64,000 bases of DNA from Desulfocapsa sp. Its GTDB lineage: Bacteria; Desulfobacterota; Desulfobulbia; Desulfobulbales; Desulfocapsaceae. The notes beneath the pieces were generated by a model. It was not told where the DNA came from. It was given only the letters and a program-made list of their open reading frames with translations, and did not search any database. The stretch is from NCBI GenBank assembly GCA_013792135.1, contig VMSP01000171.1:1-64000 (forward strand). The letters are read 5' to 3'. The stretch's first letter is position 1. Each line of letters begins with the position of its first letter. Shown here piece by piece: positions 1-8,021 of the stretch. A program made the position numbers and the translations under genes.

Positions 1-2
1 AA

Positions 3-128
3 AGCAAGGGGGCACGGAATGTTGCCCAGGCAATGCGTAAGCTGTCATTTAACGTGGGCTCTGTTCTTGGCTGCCTGAATATTACCGGAAAGAATCACAG
101 CCCTTCAATGCATGTAGGGTTAGCATAA
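3..128 (+). CDS. C-terminal tail of an unidentified protein (partial)
   Basis: An open frame enters the window from the left and stops at TAA 126-128, giving about 41 residues that include RNVAQAMRKLSFNVGSVLG. The composition looks protein-like, but no motif is recognisable and the start lies outside the window. It is on the same strand as the downstream aminopeptidase, 291 bases away, so the two need not be co-transcribed. It could be a chance open frame; I can assign no function. Confidence 0.35.
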   Translation, partial: SKGARNVAQAMRKLSFNVGSVLGCLNITGKNHSPSMHVGLA

Positions 129-419
129 ATTTACCGTGGGTAGGTATGATACTTCTTTGCCAAGAGGCAACTTAACGTTATATAAGTACATATATACTCT
201 TTAATGAGTCAAACTTTCAATTGGAAAGAGTTTGGATAGCAGAATTTACTCTTTCTTCAGTGGTGAAAGAAATAAAGAAGTGAAATGTCGACAGGAATCG
301 AATAATCAGGAGTATCTGGGCAGGATGATGAATTCTGGATTGGAGATTTCTTAATGGTTAGGTTGCCGTTAGGCCCAGAAACAAATTTAAAAGAAAATAA
401 TATGACAAGAGGATGAAGA
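129..419. other. intergenic region upstream of the aminopeptidase gene
   Basis: No gene is seen here. The stretch is AT-rich and probably holds the promoter of the downstream aminopeptidase gene, but no convincing -35/-10 pair stands out. An imperfect inverted repeat lies near 208-235 (CAAACTTTC facing GAAAGAGTTTG). It has no T-run, so it is not a classic terminator. Confidence 0.4.
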
Positions 420-1952
420 GTGGAATCGACGAAACTGATTGTAACTGAGAAAAAACCTGAACAGTTCAGTGGCGACTTACTGATTTATTTTATAGAGCTG
501 GCTAAAAAAGGTGTCTTTAAGTGTGATAATACCACAGTGCAGAGTTGGTTGGAACAGAGCGGGACACTGGGAGAATTCAGCGCCAAGCCAGGAGAATGTT
601 TGCTGTTTTATCCCCAGGCAGATAAGAAGAATAGTATTTTTTCTGCCAAACGTATCCTTGTAGTGGGTTTGGGAAAGTTTGAGGGAAAGGAGACCCCTGA
701 TGAACTTCGGGAAAGATGCCGTTTGAGTGGCGGAACCATAGCTCAGCAAGCGGCCAAGGTAAAGGCGAAGAAAATCATGATCTGTCTGCCTGAAATCATG
801 AATATACGCCCAAAAGAGGTTGCCGAATGCATAAGTGAAGGGGTGTTGCTTGGTGATTATCATTTTTTGAAATATAAGAAGAATGACCCTGATGAAGAGT
901 CCTTCACAGGGCTTGAGGAGGTTCGTCTCTTTGTCCAGTCCAGCACGGATGCCCTGCAAAAAGGGATGCGCGCGGGACAGATTGCGGCTCTGGCAGCCCG
1001 TGAGGCCAGAAATATGGCCAATGAACCCGGAAATAGTTGGACCCCTTCCCATTTTGCTGCCCATGGTCGTATGCTTGCCAAAAAATATTCATTGAAGTGT
1101 ACGGTGCTTGATAAAGATGATATGAAGCGTCTGGGGATGGGTGGCATCCTGGCTGTAAATCAAGGTTCACCGGAACCGCCCAAGATGGTTATCCTGGAAT
1201 ATCGGCCAATTCATAAATCACAGACCTTGCTTCTTGTGGGTAAGGGGCTTACCTTCGATTCAGGTGGGGTCAGCCTCAAGCCGGCAGCTGGGATGGAGGA
1301 TATGAAATATGATATGTGCGGCGGGGCGGCGGTTATGGCTCTGATGCAGGCAGTGGGAGAAGAACGGCCTGATCTGGGAGTGATTGCCATAGTACCGTCG
1401 ACGGATAATATGGCTGGGGGGGCTGCTCTGAAACCGGGAGACATTATCACTCATTATAATGGTTTGACTTCAGAAATTGTTAATACTGACGCCGAGGGGC
1501 GTTTGATCCTGGCAGATGCCCTGGCTTATGGTCTGGAGAAATTCAAACCTGATTGTGTGATTGATCTTGCCACCTTGACCGGGGCCGCGATTGTTGGTCT
1601 TGGGCATCATCGCACCGCTTTGCTTGGTAATAATGACGAGCTGGTTGCTCGTCTGCTGGCCGCTGGTGACCGCAGTGGTGAGCCTCTGTGGCGACTGCCC
1701 CTTGGAAAGGAGTACACAAAACAGATTGAATCTCTGGTGGCTGATATGAAAAACACCGGTGGAAAGTCGGCAGGGACCATTACCGCGGCGGCCTATCTGG
1801 AAAAATTTGTTGGTGATACTCCGTGGGCCCATCTGGATATTGCCGGTACTGCCTGGGAATTTACGGAAAAATCATATGTTCCTAAAGGGCCGTCAGGCAT
1901 AGGTCTAAGGACCCTTCTGGAACTTGTGCGGAAATGGAAGAAAGAAGAATAA
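420..1952 (+). CDS. pepA: leucyl aminopeptidase (M17 family)
   Basis: Cytosolic dimetal aminopeptidase that removes N-terminal residues from peptides during protein turnover. The 510-aa length is typical of PepA. The C-terminal catalytic half shows the M17 signatures: VGKGLTFDSGG near residue 272 (catalytic Lys and metal Asp), MKYDMCGG, and NTDAEGRL near residue 354, with the metal-binding Asp/Glu and catalytic Arg. The N-terminal 170 residues correspond to the less conserved M17 N domain. The start is GTG at 420, preceded by AGAGGA at 408-413; the nearby ATGs at 402 and 413 are in frames that do not continue into the gene. It is monocistronic as far as can be seen, with a hairpin after the stop. 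Family assignment is secure. Confidence 0.95.
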   Translation: MESTKLIVTEKKPEQFSGDLLIYFIELAKKGVFKCDNTTVQSWLEQSGTLGEFSAKPGECLLFYPQADKKNSIFSAKRILVVGLGKFEGKETPDELRERCRLSGGTIAQQAAKVKAKKIMICLPEIMNIRPKEVAECISEGVLLGDYHFLKYKKNDPDEESFTGLEEVRLFVQSSTDALQKGMRAGQIAALAAREARNMANEPGNSWTPSHFAAHGRMLAKKYSLKCTVLDKDDMKRLGMGGILAVNQGSPEPPKMVILEYRPIHKSQTLLLVGKGLTFDSGGVSLKPAAGMEDMKYDMCGGAAVMALMQAVGEERPDLGVIAIVPSTDNMAGGAALKPGDIITHYNGLTSEIVNTDAEGRLILADALAYGLEKFKPDCVIDLATLTGAAIVGLGHHRTALLGNNDELVARLLAAGDRSGEPLWRLPLGKEYTKQIESLVADMKNTGGKSAGTITAAAYLEKFVGDTPWAHLDIAGTAWEFTEKSYVPKGPSGIGLRTLLELVRKWKKEE

Positions 1953-1974
1953 ACACTTAGCATATAGTGCCCAG

Positions 1975-2012
1975 TTATATCATTCCCATGTCCTACAGAG
2001 GGATGATATAAT
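1975..2012. other. hairpin between pepA and fbp
   Basis: An inverted repeat pairs TTATATCATTCCC (1975-1987) with GGGATGATATAA (2000-2011), with one bulged T. There is no T-run after the stem, so it is either a weak terminator or an mRNA-stabilising hairpin between the aminopeptidase stop and the fructose-bisphosphatase start. Confidence 0.4.
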
Positions 2013-2056
2013 TGTACTGAATAGTGACGATACCTTTAATTCAATCAGGAGAAAAG

Positions 2057-3070
2057 ATGAAACGACCAGTGGGAATAACCGTCCATCGGAAGATTATGGA
2101 TAGTCAGCATATGCACCGAGAGGCAACAGGGGATCTGTCAGGTCTGCTGACCGAATTGATTGTTGCCGGCAAAATTATCTCAGCCGAGGCCAACATGGCA
2201 GGATTGGCGGATATCATAGGGGTCTCTGGCAAGACTAATATCCAGGGAGAAGAGGTGCAGAAGCTGGATGAGTTTGCCAATAATACTATCAAGCGTAGAA
2301 TGGCCAGAAGCGGTTATATCTGTGTTATGGCCTCGGAAGAAGAAGATGAGATCATCCCGACTCAGGAAGGATATGAGGGCAAATATACCCTGGCCTTTGA
2401 TCCTCTGGATGGATCATCCAATATAGATGTTAATGTCAGCATTGGCACCATCTTTTCCATCCATCGCCGTCAGAGTGAAGGCAAACAGGGAACCCTGCAG
2501 GATGTCCTTCAGCCTGGAAACAGTCTTGTTGCCGCAGGATATATTATCTATGGATCTTCAACCATGATGGTCTATTCCACAGGGGAGGGGGTGCATGGTT
2601 TTACATTGGATCCCAGTGTCGGCGAGTTTTTTCTCTCTCATGAGAATATCCAGATTCCGGAAAAGAGTAAATATTTCTCAGTGAATGAAGGGAACTATCA
2701 TTACTGGACCCCAGAGATGCGGGAGTATGTGAATTATCTGAAAGAGATTGATGGGGATTCAGGACGTCCCTACAGCTCCCGCTATATCGGATCACTGGTG
2801 GCAGATTTTCATCGTAATCTAATTACCGGCGGTATTTTTCTCTACCCCAGTGATTGCCGCAATCCGGACAAGCCCAAGGGGAAACTGCGTCTGCTTTATG
2901 AGGCATCGCCTCTGGCCTATCTGGTGGAGCAGGCTGGTGGTCGTGCCATCACTGATGAAGGGCAAAGGATTCTTGATATTCAACCCACGGAGCTCCATCA
3001 GCGGATCTCACTGATCATCGGCAGCAAGAAGGAAGTGGATGAGGTGGAGGGATTTCTGGACAGGAAATAA
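2057..3070 (+). CDS. fbp: fructose-1,6-bisphosphatase, class I
   Basis: Hydrolyses fructose-1,6-bisphosphate to fructose-6-phosphate in gluconeogenesis. The metal-binding motif DPLDGSSNIDVNVSIGT lies at about residue 114, preceded by an acidic SEEEDE segment, as in class I FBPases. From ATG 2057 the protein is 337 aa, close to the E. coli length of about 332. I chose this start because AGGAGA at 2047-2052 sits correctly before it. The longer frame from GTG 2024 adds 11 residues and lacks its own ribosome-binding site. It converges with the GH17-GT2 gene on the other strand, whose stop is 76 bases beyond. Confidence 0.96.
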   Translation: MKRPVGITVHRKIMDSQHMHREATGDLSGLLTELIVAGKIISAEANMAGLADIIGVSGKTNIQGEEVQKLDEFANNTIKRRMARSGYICVMASEEEDEIIPTQEGYEGKYTLAFDPLDGSSNIDVNVSIGTIFSIHRRQSEGKQGTLQDVLQPGNSLVAAGYIIYGSSTMMVYSTGEGVHGFTLDPSVGEFFLSHENIQIPEKSKYFSVNEGNYHYWTPEMREYVNYLKEIDGDSGRPYSSRYIGSLVADFHRNLITGGIFLYPSDCRNPDKPKGKLRLLYEASPLAYLVEQAGGRAITDEGQRILDIQPTELHQRISLIIGSKKEVDEVEGFLDRK

Positions 3071-3145
3071 AGGAGGGCGCAGGCTGGTAATGGTGAGCAG
3101 AGAAAAGGTATGCAGGTGCTGGAAGAGTAGTGCTTACCGCAGGGA

Positions 3146-5782
3146 TCAACTATTTTTTTCTTCAGGGGATCCTTCTTTCTTCTTTGTTTGCTGTCTCTTT
3201 TTTTTGGAGGAGATCAGTCCACTGGGCAAGTGGCTGAAACCGCTGATCAGAGAGACCAGTACGGATGCCAGATAGGGAATGGAAAGGATACATAGAACCA
3301 TAACCCAGACCATGATATCCGAGCTGCCAGTTCCTTGTTTTACCGTTACCCCATATGCTGAAAGCCACAGTGCCAGCATGATCAGCCCTTCTTCACGGGC
3401 AGAGAGCAGGGCGCGGCGCAGGGCATGAGCCTGTTCCATCTTCGGGGTTCTGAAGAAGGGTTTGCTCTTGGTAAAGACTCCTTGCAGGATGGCCATGGAG
3501 ATGGTGTGGGAAAGAGAGAGACCAGCCAGGGCTGAGGCCGCTGTCTCGGTGATGGAGGCCCCGACTCTGGTCCGGTATAAATAAATCATTTTCGCCATCT
3601 TGAAAGAAAAAAGCATTAGTGGCATGGAAGAGAGGATCACCAGTGGCGGGTCAAATTTGAGCGGAGCATATATCATGGCACTTGACCAGCCGATGGCGGC
3701 CAGGGTGAATAACAGGTTCAGGCTGTCGGCCATCCAGGGAAGCCAACCGGCAATAAAGTGGTAACGCTGACCGGCGGTTAGTTTAGTCTTGCCGCGCCCA
3801 AAAAAGAGGATACCAAAGTGGTGCCGCATGACCTGCACGGCCCCATAGGCCCAACGAAAACGCTGCTTTTTGAAGTCAATAAAGGTGTCCGGCATGACTC
3901 CTTGGCCGTAACTTTTGGCAATGTAGGTTGCTTCATACCCCTTTTCAAAGATCTTTAATCCCAGTTCGGCATCTTCGGTGATGCACCATTCAGACCAGCC
4001 ACCCACTTCCTCGAGTGCTGATTTGCGGACCATGGTCATGGTTCCGTGCTGGATAATGGCATTCCGTTCATTCCGGGTTTGCATCCCGATATAAAAAAAT
4101 CCCTGATACTCGGCGTAGCACATGGCCTTGAACAGGTTTTCCTTGTCATCACGATAATCCTGGGGGGCCTGGACAATGGCCACCTCTGGTCGTGAAAATT
4201 GGGGGGTCAGGTCGCGCAGCCAGAGCGGAGATACTTGGTAGTCACTGTCGATGGCGGCAATTACTGCTGCCTCCGGCGCGGTCTGAGTCAGGGCGAAATT
4301 GAGGGCGCCGGCTTTAAATCCCGGCAGGGGATCTCGATGAAAAAAACGAAAACGGGAACCAAGGGTGGCGCAATGGGACTCAACAGGTTGCCAGATAGCG
4401 GGATCCTTGGTGTTGTTGTCAATGACAATGACCTCGAAGTGAGGATAATCGAGGGCTGCCAAGGCATTAAGCGTCTCGATCATCATCTCCGGCGGTTCGT
4501 TGTAGGCCGGGACATGCACCGATACAATGGGTAGATCCTCCTCGGCCAGTTGGATGGGGGTAAATGGGCGTCGCCATTTTTTTACCCAGATGGCTTCGGC
4601 CCATTCATGGGCCTCGGTCAAGAGAACCAGAGCGACGCCAATGATCCCGATGATCATGAGTATGCCGACAATGATGGCCGATGTTGTCAGGTATTGGTGA
4701 TAATAGGTGTAAATAATCCATACTGCAGCGGAGGCGGCAAAAAAAGCAATAATGGCAAGAAAACTGCGTCCTCGATTCAGCAGACTCTTGCTGTCAATGA
4801 GCAGCATGGCGAAGGTGAGAATGCCGATAGCAATTGAGATACCTGCCAGAAGACGCCATTCTGGAATTTCGACAATGGGGGCGGTAAAGGCAAATTTGGG
4901 TTGGCGGGAAGCGTCATAGACCCCCCAGTAGGCACCAACAGCACCTTCGCTTATTCGTTTCCACGGCTGGTCAAAGGCCTCCATGATATAGTAGACGTAT
5001 TTTTTTTGTTCCGCCTGTAGCAGGAAACGGCGCAGGAAGGTCGCCTGGTTGGCAGGCGATGCAACTGCTCCTTTATAGGTGCGGGCATTGCTGGGCCAGC
5101 CCACCTCGCCAATAATGACCTCTTTGTCAGGGAATTTACTCTTTAATTTGTTCATCGTGACGACCACATGGTCAACGGCCTGGTCCAATTCAACCCCATC
5201 CCAGTAGGGAAGAATATGGACAGCGACATAGTCACAATGATCGGCCAGTTCCGGATGAGCCAGCCACACATCCCAGGTTTCGGCTGTGCTCACCGGAACC
5301 GTCACGGCCGCCCGTACCTGATCTAGATATTTGCCAAGTTGCTCGACTTTCAGCTCACCGCGTAGAATAGACTCGTTGCCGACCACAACCCGCACCACGT
5401 TACGATAGTTTTCCCGGGTCGTTTTTATAAGTTTTTTGATCTCGAGATCATTGGCTTTAGGGTCTGCATTCAACCAGGCGCCGAGGGTGACATTCAGGTT
5501 ATATTTCTGGGCCATGGCAGGTATCTTGACCATGTCACCCTCAAGCATATAGGTGCGTACCGCATGGGTAGTGTTGGCCAGCAAAGCCAGGTCCTGATCA
5601 ATTTCTTCGGCGGTTGGCAGGATATGTTTGATGGGATTATGCTTGTCCCGCATGGGCGAAAACGAAAATCCCTGGATCTGGGTCGGCCAGGGCGGCGCCT
5701 GTTCCGGACGGTTGAGAATAGCCCAGAAGAGGATCGAGATCATGGTGATGGCGATAGCAATGAGAAAATTCGCTCTGGTCAT
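3146..5782 (-). CDS. membrane GH17-like / GT2 fusion, beta-glucan synthase type
   Basis: Predicted inner-membrane enzyme of 878 aa. An N-terminal signal anchor (about residues 5-22) is followed by a GH17-like domain (about 35-300). Both GH17 acids are visible: Glu in VVGNE and Glu in IIGEVGWPS. A run of membrane helices (about 315-395) precedes a processive GT2 domain with NNT, AIDSDY (D,D), TEDAELGL and the QRFRW signature. More membrane helices follow to about residue 850. This architecture matches NdvC-like proteins of rhizobia that make and remodel beta-1,3/1,6-glucans, so a periplasmic or exported glucan is likely, though the product is inference. The Lys-rich C-terminus is probably cytoplasmic. 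It stands alone on its strand, 27 bases downstream of repeat copy A. Confidence 0.88.
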   Translation of the reverse strand: MTRANFLIAIAITMISILFWAILNRPEQAPPWPTQIQGFSFSPMRDKHNPIKHILPTAEEIDQDLALLANTTHAVRTYMLEGDMVKIPAMAQKYNLNVTLGAWLNADPKANDLEIKKLIKTTRENYRNVVRVVVGNESILRGELKVEQLGKYLDQVRAAVTVPVSTAETWDVWLAHPELADHCDYVAVHILPYWDGVELDQAVDHVVVTMNKLKSKFPDKEVIIGEVGWPSNARTYKGAVASPANQATFLRRFLLQAEQKKYVYYIMEAFDQPWKRISEGAVGAYWGVYDASRQPKFAFTAPIVEIPEWRLLAGISIAIGILTFAMLLIDSKSLLNRGRSFLAIIAFFAASAAVWIIYTYYHQYLTTSAIIVGILMIIGIIGVALVLLTEAHEWAEAIWVKKWRRPFTPIQLAEEDLPIVSVHVPAYNEPPEMMIETLNALAALDYPHFEVIVIDNNTKDPAIWQPVESHCATLGSRFRFFHRDPLPGFKAGALNFALTQTAPEAAVIAAIDSDYQVSPLWLRDLTPQFSRPEVAIVQAPQDYRDDKENLFKAMCYAEYQGFFYIGMQTRNERNAIIQHGTMTMVRKSALEEVGGWSEWCITEDAELGLKIFEKGYEATYIAKSYGQGVMPDTFIDFKKQRFRWAYGAVQVMRHHFGILFFGRGKTKLTAGQRYHFIAGWLPWMADSLNLLFTLAAIGWSSAMIYAPLKFDPPLVILSSMPLMLFSFKMAKMIYLYRTRVGASITETAASALAGLSLSHTISMAILQGVFTKSKPFFRTPKMEQAHALRRALLSAREEGLIMLALWLSAYGVTVKQGTGSSDIMVWVMVLCILSIPYLASVLVSLISGFSHLPSGLISSKKKRQQTKKKEGSPEEKNS

Positions 5783-5808
5783 GTTAGCTTGATAGACTGT
5801 AGATGTTT

Positions 5809-5897
5809 AGGTGCCGTTATGAAATGAGCAGTGTTTCTTTACGGCACCTTATGCCGTTAGGGTAATGCAATGTTTCAGTTATTTTTAGACAACGGCT
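5809..5897 (+). repeat. bipartite hairpin repeat, copy A
   Basis: Hairpin 1 pairs AGGTGCCGT (5809-5817) with ACGGCACCT (5841-5849), extended inward by GAAA/TTTC. Hairpin 2 begins with TTATGCCGTT and closes with ACGGCTTTG near 5889-5897. The same two-part layout recurs at five other places in this window. This copy lies between the leuD stop and the start of the GH17-GT2 gene, with hairpin 1 only 27 bases from that start codon. Confidence 0.75.
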
Positions 5898-5965
5898 TTG
5901 ACTAAATTTTGTTGGTGTCTTGCCATGAGATTTAACAGTAATAGATTCTTCAATCGATGCGAGGT

Positions 5966-6502
5966 CTAAAATTTCGTATCGGCATAGGCGAGCCAACCAC
6001 CAGCCGCGACAAGATCCCGGTCAAAGGGATTCAACTTAAAAGAGCAGGTAAGGGGAGCCTGGGCGGGATCGTTTGAGCTGGCGGTCATCTCTGTTTTGTC
6101 CAGGTCAACCTGGATGGTGAGTTCACCCTGCATCTTGAAGAGTTGTTCGATATCCGCCGCCGGTAGCTCAATGGCAAGGATACCGCAGTTGAACATGTTC
6201 TGTCTGAAGATCCTGGCAAAACTCTCGGCAATAACGATATTGATATCGTTAACTTCAAAAGCCCAGACTGCATGTTCTCTTGATGACCCACAACCGAAAT
6301 TAGCTCGGGTAATCACAACTCTTGCCTGCTGCATGGCTGGAGAGTGGACGTCAAAGGGGCGGCCATCCAGCAGTAGATCCTCCAGAAGATGGGGCTTCAT
6401 CGCAGTTTTGGTGATTTCAGTGAGATACTTGGCCGGGATGATTTCATCGGTATTAATATCGCTTCTGTCCAGCAATATGGCCGGACCGCCAAATGTTTTC
6501 AT
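5966..6502 (-). CDS. leuD: 3-isopropylmalate dehydratase, small subunit
   Basis: Swivel-domain subunit that pairs with LeuC to isomerise 2- to 3-isopropylmalate in leucine biosynthesis. At 178 aa it is of the short, archaeal/deltaproteobacterial homoaconitase-like type rather than the roughly 200-aa enterobacterial one. DRSDINTDEIIPAKY near the N-terminus and the substrate-binding loop GCGSSREHA at about residue 72 are intact. AGAGGA lies just upstream of the ATG. It follows leuC by 40 bases on the same strand, consistent with a leuCD operon. Homoaconitase activity on a longer substrate cannot be excluded from sequence. Confidence 0.93.
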   Translation of the reverse strand: MKTFGGPAILLDRSDINTDEIIPAKYLTEITKTAMKPHLLEDLLLDGRPFDVHSPAMQQARVVITRANFGCGSSREHAVWAFEVNDINIVIAESFARIFRQNMFNCGILAIELPAADIEQLFKMQGELTIQVDLDKTEMTASSNDPAQAPLTCSFKLNPFDRDLVAAGGWLAYADTKF

Positions 6503-6542
6503 GGATATTCCTCTTGTAACAAATTAAAATTATTTATGAATT

Positions 6543-7829
6543 CTAGCTCAGAAATTTTCTGGGATCAGTAATCGTTCCAGTGACGGCAGCTGCAGCTGCA
6601 GAGTAGGGACTCATGAGGTGAACCATGCCGCCTTTGCCCATACGGCCATTGAAGTTTCGGTTGGTGGTTGAGGCGCAGACCTCGCCCGCGGCAAGCACAC
6701 CGGAACTCATTCCCAGGCAGGCTCCACAGGTTGGATTGAGGACACAGAAGCCAGCATCCATGAAGATCTTGATAATCCCTTCTTCAAGAGCCTGTGAGTA
6801 GATAGCAGGCGTGGCTGGGGTGACAACCCCTCGCACTCCATCTGCCAGCGTTCTCCCCCGCAGAATTTCGGCGGCATCTCTGAGATCCTCAATGCGGCCA
6901 TTAGTACAGGAGCCGATGTAGATCTGATCAACAGGTGTGCCTTCCAGCTCGCTGATATCTTTGACCTGATCCGGTTTAAAATTAAAGGTTACCTGGGGCA
7001 CCAGGGTGGAGACATCAATTGTAAGGGTCTCCACATATTCGGCATCAGGATCGGAATGCCATTTGCTGAAATCCTGGACCGCTGCTTCAATTGAGGAATA
7101 TTGGTCCTTGATGAAGGGCCAGAGATATTCGGCAGTTACCCTGTCAGGCAGGCAGAGACCGCTGGTGGCTCCGGCCTCGACGGCCATGTTGCATAGGGTC
7201 ATGCGGGCAGCCATGGTCATGGCATCAACCACCGGGCCGACAAATTCAATGACCCGGTCAGTGGCTCCATTAACCGTGAGTTTTTTGATCACGGCCAGGA
7301 TCACATCTTTGGCCGTGACTCCGGATGTGAGTTTGCCGGTCAGGGTGATGCGCATGGTCTCCGGGGCCCGGAAGGAGCAGACGCCTTTTAATATGCCGAC
7401 TTCCAGATCTGTGGTGCCGACGCCGGCGGCAAAGGCACCAAAGGCACCATGAGTACAGGTGTGTGAATCGCCCATGATAACCGTGTAGCCGGGACGGATA
7501 AAACCTTTTTCCGGAAAGAGGGCATGACAGACGCCGTTGGCTCCGATATCAAAGAAATCCTTGATCTGGTGCCGCTTCGCCCAGTCGCGCATGATCTTGC
7601 CCTGGGTGGCGGTTTTGGAGTCTTTGGCCGGGGTCACATGGTCAATTACCGCTTTGATCTTTGTGGGATCAAAGACCCTGTCCATTCCTTTTTCCATCAG
7701 GTCCATAATGGCGATGGGGGTGGTGATCTCGTGGCACATGACCACGTCAATATTAAGAATCATATTCCCCGGGGTGGGGTTATCACGCAGATGCGCGTCA
7801 AATATTTTACTGGCTATGGTTTTTCCCAT
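6543..7829 (-). CDS. leuC: 3-isopropylmalate dehydratase, large subunit
   Basis: Fe-S aconitase-family catalytic subunit of isopropylmalate isomerase. The three cluster cysteines are visible in IGSCTNGR and NPTCGACLGM, and the early GDSHTCTHGAFG motif is typical. I chose ATG 7829 (MGKTIASKIFD, 428 aa), which has TGGAG nine bases upstream. A longer frame from TTG 7850 adds seven residues without support. It lies 40 bases upstream of leuD in the same direction. The shorter length is the homoaconitase-like LeuC type. Confidence 0.94.
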   Translation of the reverse strand: MGKTIASKIFDAHLRDNPTPGNMILNIDVVMCHEITTPIAIMDLMEKGMDRVFDPTKIKAVIDHVTPAKDSKTATQGKIMRDWAKRHQIKDFFDIGANGVCHALFPEKGFIRPGYTVIMGDSHTCTHGAFGAFAAGVGTTDLEVGILKGVCSFRAPETMRITLTGKLTSGVTAKDVILAVIKKLTVNGATDRVIEFVGPVVDAMTMAARMTLCNMAVEAGATSGLCLPDRVTAEYLWPFIKDQYSSIEAAVQDFSKWHSDPDAEYVETLTIDVSTLVPQVTFNFKPDQVKDISELEGTPVDQIYIGSCTNGRIEDLRDAAEILRGRTLADGVRGVVTPATPAIYSQALEEGIIKIFMDAGFCVLNPTCGACLGMSSGVLAAGEVCASTTNRNFNGRMGKGGMVHLMSPYSAAAAAVTGTITDPRKFLS

Positions 7830-8021
7830 CAGTATGCTCCAGATTGGCAAATATATGTATCAATTATATAAATAACTTCACATCTAGAAAAGTGAAGACC
7901 TAAGAATGGCTGACATATTAGTCGAAAAAGGGTACTATTGCCATAGCATACTTAATACTCTTTCAGCCGTCAACTTTCAGGGCTCAGCTGGAGTCATTAT
8001 CCCTTAAAGGATTGTTCTCTT

